Positions 58,250 to 64,000 of a DNA stretch of 64,000 bases are shown here, in pieces; within the stretch, counting starts at the first letter, position 1; each line of letters starts with the position of its first letter. The position numbers and the translations under genes are program-made. Below the pieces are notes generated by a model that was not told where the DNA came from, ran no database searches, and was given only the letters and a program-made list of their open reading frames with translations. The DNA is from Pinus tabuliformis (taxonomy: Eukaryota > Streptophyta > Pinopsida > Pinales > Pinaceae). The stretch covers positions 474,421,655 to 474,485,654 of the forward strand of contig CM062808.1 in NCBI GenBank assembly GCA_031772625.1, given 5' to 3'.

Positions 58250-60435
58250 CTATTCCTTGGAGGGAACATACTCCAATTTGACTTTTTGTTCAAGCACGTG
58301 TTCCCAGAGAAAATGATATTTGATAGGTATGTGCTTGGTCTTTAAATGCATGACTGGATTCTTTGAAATACTGATTGCACTTGTATTATCACATAAAATG
58401 GAGACAGGTGGAGTACAAGTGATTTGGATGTCTTGCAATGTTTGCATCATCCAAAGGAGTTGTGTGCAGCAAGATGCAACAACCACATATTCTGCTTCAG
58501 TTGTAGATAATGCAATTGAACTTTGTTTCTTGCTGAACCAAGATACTAATCTGGAACCCATAAATAATGCACCACCACTAGTGCTTTTTCTGTCATCCAC
58601 GCTTCCTGCCCAATCTGTATCTGTATATGCATGAAGTGTGAGAATATGTATCTCTAGGATATCATACGCCATAGTTTTGTGTTCCTTGAAGATATTTGAA
58701 AATCCTTTTAACTACCTGAAGGTGTGCTTCTTTTGGAATTGCCTAGAATCTTCCAACTATTCCCACTGTTGCATGATGTTTGGTCAGGTACCTGTCAGAT
58801 AGAGCAGACTACCAATGATGGATCTATAGGTTTGTTGATGTACTGCTACTGATTCATCATTTGCACTGAGGTTGCATCCTATTACAATAGGGGTACATAC
58901 TGGTTTCGAATCTTCCATGCCATATTTCTTCAAGATCTGCTTGAGTTACTCAGTTTGTGATAGAAAGATATCGTCTTTGTTTTGTTGGACTTGTAAACCA
59001 AGAAAATATGTGAGCTCACCTAGCAGGGGCATTTCAAATTCTTTCTGCATCACCAAGGCAAAGTTTTGACTCATGGTTTCTTCATTGCTACCAAATATGA
59101 TATCATTAATTTATCATTGTCAATTTTTACATATAGATTGCTATCTGCTGATCTTTTTGAAAAACCTTGTTGATGGAGGTATTTGTCCAGACAATAATAC
59201 CAAGCCCTTGGAGCTTGTTTAAGACCATAGAGAGACTTTTGAGTCTGCATACAAGTTTTGGATCATTTCCAAGGATAAATCCATCTAGTTGCTCAATATA
59301 CACTTCTTCTTCTAAGTCTCCATTTAGAAAGGCAGATTTCACATCCATTTGATGTACTTTGAACTTCTGAAAGCTAGAAAGAGCAAGGAAAATTCTTATG
59401 GCTTCAAGTCTAGAAACCAGTGAAAAAGTTTCTTCAAAGTCTATACCTTCTTATTGAGCATACCCTTTACAAACAATGCTGGCCTTGTTTCTAATAAAAT
59501 CTCCATTTTCATTCAGCTTTTTTTGAATATCCATTTGGTCCCTATGACATTATTATCATTAGGTCTAGGAACCAATTCCCAAGTGTTATTCTTTCCAATC
59601 TGCTCAAGTTCCTCATTCATGGCCTTGACCCAGCATTCATCTTTGCATGCTTCACTTATGTTGCGTGGTTCGACGGAGGAGAGCAATGCTAGATAGCTTG
59701 AAGCTTCTGTAATAGATCTTCTTGTTTGTACACCTGCCTCTTTTTGCCCCAAAATTTGAGCCTCTGGATGGCTCTTCTGGACATATCTGGATGGAGTCTT
59801 TTCTTCTACCCTTATCTGTTCCTCTGGTGCCTCATAATTTTCTTCTTCAGCATTAATCTGATTTGATGTTGAAGGATAGTCCTCATCATCTTCAAAATCT
59901 TCGGTTTTTATTTTCTTTGGATTGTTGCCTGCTTCATCGACCACCACATCAATACTTTCAACAATTTTTCCAAGTCTTTTATTGTAACACTTATATCCTT
60001 TACTTCGGGAAGAGTAACGAAGGAGAATGCCTTCATCTACTCTAGGTTCAAACTTGCCAAGCTTTTCATCAGTGCTTTTGATGTAACATTTGCTTCCAAA
60101 AACTTTGAAATATTTTACAGTAGCAGTCTTACCATACCAAATTTCATGAGGAGTTTGACTGTTGTTTACCCAAATGTTTGTTTTGTTGAGAATAGTAACG
60201 ACATAAAATGCAGCTTCACCCCAGAAGGTTGCAGGAGTCAGACTCATCAAGCATAACACGAGCCATTTGTTGAACCGTTCCGTTCGTCCTTTCCACCACT
60301 CCATTTTTCTAAGGAGTCCTTGCAGTAGAGAATTCCCTTCCTATTCAATGTTCTTCACAAAATTCGAAAAATTCATCCAAGGTAAATTCCCCTCCTTGAT
60401 CGGTGGTATGTGCACCATAAAACCTCATTTGCTCA
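58250..60435 (-). pseudogene. Truncated Ty1/copia pol (integrase end, RT, RNase H)
   Basis: On the minus strand in order: the end of the integrase core (TTDQGGEFTLDEFF and NGVVER near 60300-60420), its C-terminal GKTATVKYFKVFGSKCYI, an acidic linker, RT start (ACKDECWVKAMNEELEQI, WELVPRP), RT core (MDVKSAFLNGDLEEEVYI near 59348), then RNase H (HAYTDTDWAGSVDDRKSTSG and LSTTEAEY, 58672-58250). Stops and frameshifts separate these blocks. Gag, protease, the integrase start and the second LTR are absent, so the element is cut at about 60435-60490. Confidence 0.8.
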
Positions 60436-60449
60436 AATATATTTAATAA

Positions 60450-61552
60450 ATGCCTCTAGAGCTCATTTGAACATACAATCTTGGAGCTCTAGCATTCTTG
60501 AAGAGATCAAGGAACCTTTGGTGGGGTCATCGTCTCTTTTCCGAGTGAGTTTTTCTTTTATTGCCTTTTGCCGCCTTTCTGTCGCTTTTTGTTGTTTTGC
60601 ATGTGTGAGTGTTGTTTTGCTTTTTTCTCTTGATGGTTGTTGGCATTTCAAATTGTCTTAGCTTGTAGAGGTGTTGCTTCAATTTATCACTTTCCTTTCA
60701 CAAATGTCGCATCGGTTTTCTTGTTTTTTCACTAATGGTTGTCATTGCGATGACTCTACTAACATACTTGATTTTCCTTTTGTTTGATCAGTTTCTGCAC
60801 TTGATCCACATTGATTCATTCACACTTAGTCATTTTTTAGATCAATCTCAAATCATCATTCACTTCTTCTCATTTTTCACACTTCTGTGGGGAAAACCTG
60901 CACATTCCCTGACTATTTTGCCTTGCCTAACTTGGAACTACGTAATCCTAAGGTTCAAACCACAAGCTTGGACTCTGGAACTAAACAATGCATAGTACAG
61001 GCTTGCTCCAAATGCAATTTGTGTAGTTCCAAGGCTCAGTCTGTCACCTTAGCCACTGGGACTACACAATGTGCAGTCTCTCCCAGTCTTTGCCCAGGCT
61101 GGGATTGCGCATTGCACAGTCCCAAGCCTCAAGCTTCATCCTTGGCTATTGGGACTATGTAGTGCATAGTTCCCACAGGTAGCTAGTCCCTCTTGCCAAT
61201 GAAAATTGTGTAATCCTTTATGGGCCTCTAAATTAGACATAAATTAAGGCACATGCCTCTAATTTAAAACATAAATTAAGGCCTATTACCATCCTTCAAC
61301 ACATTGAACCTCTCTTTTTGCATTAGATAATTTATTTTTAACTCTAATATATTCATTAGGAAGGTTTATGAATAATTGAATATTTGTGCCTAATATTATT
61401 TATTTTTATGGAATATTATGAGAATATTGGGCAGATTATGAAGAGTTGGAGGAGGAGACAATTTAGGGACTTTTTCCCTACTATTGGAGGATCAATAATA
61501 AATAATAAGTCAACAAGATAGTATGGAATTATGGCACAAATTGTGGAACTCC
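60450..61552. other. Unassigned AT-rich region with degenerate inverted repeats
   Basis: A perfect inverted repeat CTAGAGCTC/GAGCTCTAG lies at about 60452-60490 near the copia break. At 60940-61170 four diverged units of the type GGGACT...AGTCCC recur about every 50-70 bp. A 62-codon K/R-rich minus-strand ORF (60651-60463) is not recognised. No gene is supported. Confidence 0.4.
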
Positions 61553-61889
61553 AATGATTGAGAAAATCTAGGAATGTGTTCCACTAATCAAGGGAGTATA
61601 TCCACCAATCAAGGGAGCATATTCACTAATCAAAGGATTTCGGTGGGGGAGTCTTCCTCCATCCGTGAGGAATGATTCTTAATCATTTTTTATAAGTACG
61701 AAGTCGAATTTTCCTCTAGGGAATGATTGAGAAAATCTAGGAATGCGTTCCCTACCATTTAATGCAAATTCCTAGTATTGGGGACTAGATCCACTAATCA
61801 AGGGATTTTGGTGGGGAAAGCTTCCTCCATTCATAGGGAATGATTCCTAATAATTTTATATAAGTACCAAGTCGAATTTTCCTCTAGGG
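61553..61889. repeat. 169-bp tandem duplication
   Basis: The block starting AATGATTGAGAAAATCTAGG at 61553 recurs at 61722. Both copies end in AAGTCGAATTTTCCTCTAGG and contain a TATAAGTAC motif. Copy 1 also has three short ACTAATCAAGGGA-like repeats. Confidence 0.75.
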
Positions 61890-62862
61890 ATATTTTTTCA
61901 TTAGTGTTATTGTGGAGAGAGCTTGTATTTTTACAGCTCCATTGTATTTTCTTGCAGGGATGTAATTCTATTGATGAAAATATGAAGATTGGTGTCATGT
62001 TCAGCTTATAAATCTTGTTCTCCTCTATAGGTCTATGATTTTCCTTGGCCTTGGCCATCCCAGAAACCTCAGAGCTCTTTTGTATCATTTTATTTCCTTC
62101 TTTTCATTGCTTATTCACATGCATCCCTAGTTTTTTATTTCTTTCTACTTCTGCAGTTAGTATTAATGATTTCTTGTTTTAGTATTGAGTTAAATTGTTG
62201 ATGCAAGTTATTTTGCAGAATCAAAAGCATCATTTCATCCTTGGAAAATATTTGAAAGTTCAAAGTAATAATTGAGTTGCTTGGATTAGTCTTCTTATTC
62301 CCAAATCTAGATTGTTGGACCTCCTTTTTAGCGAAGAACATTAAATTTATGCTATTTTTAAGAGCATCATAACGAGCTTCAATAGAATTGATTCCACTTG
62401 AATTAGACCACAAAGGAATTATATTTCATAAAAAAAATTACCCCATTGCATTTGCACTTGATTTGGTTAGGCATTTCTTAGATTTACTAGCTCACTAGTT
62501 CTCAAATTTCTAGATTTTCGACTAGTAATGTTTTATTTTTTATTTTTTTTACATGGGTTAACATAGGTCTTTTTGAGTAATTCCACTTGGAATAGGGACC
62601 TAAGACATCCTAGTTAATAAAAAAAATTGTCCCATCCAATTTGGATTTGATTTTCTTGGTCATTAAACCTTCACCAATTTCATCATTTCACAAGGAAACT
62701 TCTCCAAGATTTTTGAGCGAATCCATCCATATCCTGACTTTGGTTTTGAGTTCTAAGTGATCCTAAGAATTTTCCCACTCCATTCCACCCATCACACATC
62801 TTTTCTAGGCGTCCCATAACCTCCAAAGTCTCACATTTTTCTCTCGTCTGTATCCTGTAGGT
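61890..62862. other. AT-rich noncoding stretch
   Basis: I see no supported gene, RNA or element boundary. The short minus-strand ORFs at 62135-62413 and 62683-62892 are not recognised. Confidence 0.4.
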
Positions 62863-63283
62863 TGTTAGATGATCCAAAATAAATATTATCATAGGTTATT
62901 AAGTTAGAATAAAATAATTATTAATTTAAGATATTAAATTAATAATTATTAATCTAGAATATTTAATTATTAAATGGAGACATTTAGAATTAGTATATTG
63001 TTGTAAAAGGATATGACTCTACAAATGTGTCGTATCTTAGGCTCTAATTTAGGAGAATTGTTAGTAGGTTGTTTGAATAGCTTCTATTGTAAGTGGACAC
63101 TTGTTATTTAATAAGTGATCCATAATTAGAGGTAGTTAGGAAATTGAGCTTATAAATAGCTCATTGCAAGAGTGTTTTGTTTTTTGGGTGTAAAATATTT
63201 CCAAATTCCCAATGTAATTGTTTTTCTTATTAATAAAATTACGTGTCTGAGAACACTTCTGCCATTATTGTGGTATCAGAGCT
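62863..63283 (+). mobile_element. Candidate LTR plus tRNA-iMet primer site
   Basis: TGTTAG at 62863 and a possible end at 63264 (TGCCA) enclose about 400 bp. It has a TATA-like TTATAAATAG near 63150 and AATAAAA near 63232. TGGTATCAGAGC at 63271-63282 matches the initiator tRNA-Met primer site. No gag follows within the window, so this may be a truncated element or one with a long leader. Confidence 0.5.
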
Positions 63284-64000
63284 CCAGTAATGCCACAGCT
63301 GATGTGAGGAGGAGATTCCAGCTCTACAAGTTTTTGGAAAACTCCATTGAATTGATCAGCAAATGATTGGTATGGAAATTGTCCAGTTTTGTGTTCAACA
63401 TAATTTATTTTTTTTATTGATTTTAGACTTTTAATCTGAAAATCAATTTTTGTATTATTATAAAAAAAATTGTGTCTTATTTGCTCTGCTTCAACAATTT
63501 CTCTGTGTCTTAATCATTGTTCTATTTATTCATTGCATGGCCTTGCCTTGCCCCAATGTTGCTGAGTGCTAAATCAATCCAACATCTCAACCCCAGACAT
63601 ATTAATTCTCGTTTTTGGTAGGATAAATCATATCAGTGAAGATCCCACACGGTCCTGCCCCACCAGCGCTGCCGTCAAGCTTGACATATCCATCTTCTCC
63701 CTAGCTACTACCCTATGAATTCTTTCCAATAAGGACCCCATCGCTATCATAACCAACTATTAAAATGGCGTGCTTCTCTTCGATTCCACATCTCCGGTGA
63801 ATGACGACCCGTCACAGTATTTAACTAGAATGCGGTTCCATTTTTTTTAAACAGAAGGGCATTGTTGTGTCTGCGGGATAAATATTTATGCGTCCGCTAG
63901 TAATCGTATCTGGGTGTATTTTCAAGGTTATTATAAAGGAAATGCTGTTAAGAAAATCAATGAATTTGTTCCTGCTTATGATTTCATGAACTCAAACACA
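63284..64000. other. Right-end stretch, nothing recognised
   Basis: Noncoding by eye, with T-rich runs near 63410 and 63841. If the primer site at 63271 is real, this is the leader of that element. Confidence 0.35.

Noticed and set aside
60463-60651. K/R-rich 62-codon minus-strand ORF as a gene
   Set aside because: Short, unrecognised and next to a truncated element.
63271-63283. tRNA gene
   Set aside because: Only a primer-site match is present; there is no cloverleaf. The same holds for the other primer sites.

Overview
The window is intergenic DNA from a repeat-rich, large-genome seed plant. It is built almost entirely of nested LTR retrotransposons and I see no host gene. Plant origin rests on the element types: a Tat/Ogre-like Ty3/gypsy family with a tRNA-Arg-type primer site and an extra archaeal-type RNase H, an Athila element with the TGGCGCCGTTGCCGGGGA primer site, and Sirevirus-like Ty1/copia elements with a tRNA-iMet primer site. 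A gymnosperm is plausible from the nesting and decay, but the sequence alone does not prove it.

Backbone (1-55056): a compound array of one Ty3/gypsy family, here called family A, in the order LTR1 - internal 1 - LTR2 - internal 2 - LTR3. The LTRs are very long, about 6.2 kb each once later insertions are subtracted. Each carries, upstream of its TATA box and so inside U3, a decayed ORF of about 1,213 codons (the LTR-ORF) with a globular N-terminal half and coiled coils. The two internal regions (about 7.35 kb each) encode gag, protease, an archaeal-type RNase H, reverse transcriptase, a degenerate gypsy RNase H and integrase, all broken by stops.

Later insertions: each family A LTR was hit once. 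LTR1 holds a 1,055-bp solo LTR (242-1296, TSD TTAAC). LTR2 holds a minus-strand copia element with gag but no pol (17773-23011, TSD CATAG/CATAT). LTR3 holds a 15.6-kb Athila element (34175-49732, TSD CATGT). The Athila element was itself hit in its RNase H by a 636-bp solo LTR (40398-41033, TSD CTGAA). It also carries a long post-pol ORF of about 980 codons and a strikingly repeated CTACAGGA motif.

Right flank (55057-64000): a remnant with a minus-strand tRNA-Arg-type primer site, a 5'-truncated minus-strand copia pol and LTR of the same family as the gag-only element, AT-rich DNA with a 169-bp tandem duplication and a small inverted-repeat family, and a candidate LTR plus tRNA-iMet primer site near 62863-63283.

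Reading as a system: nothing here looks currently autonomous. Much of the coding damage is C-to-T (CAG to TAG, CAA to TAA), as expected for methylated, silenced elements. The most unusual features are the U3-encoded ORF, the three-LTR array, the protease - archaeal RNase H - RT domain order, and the Athila microrepeat.
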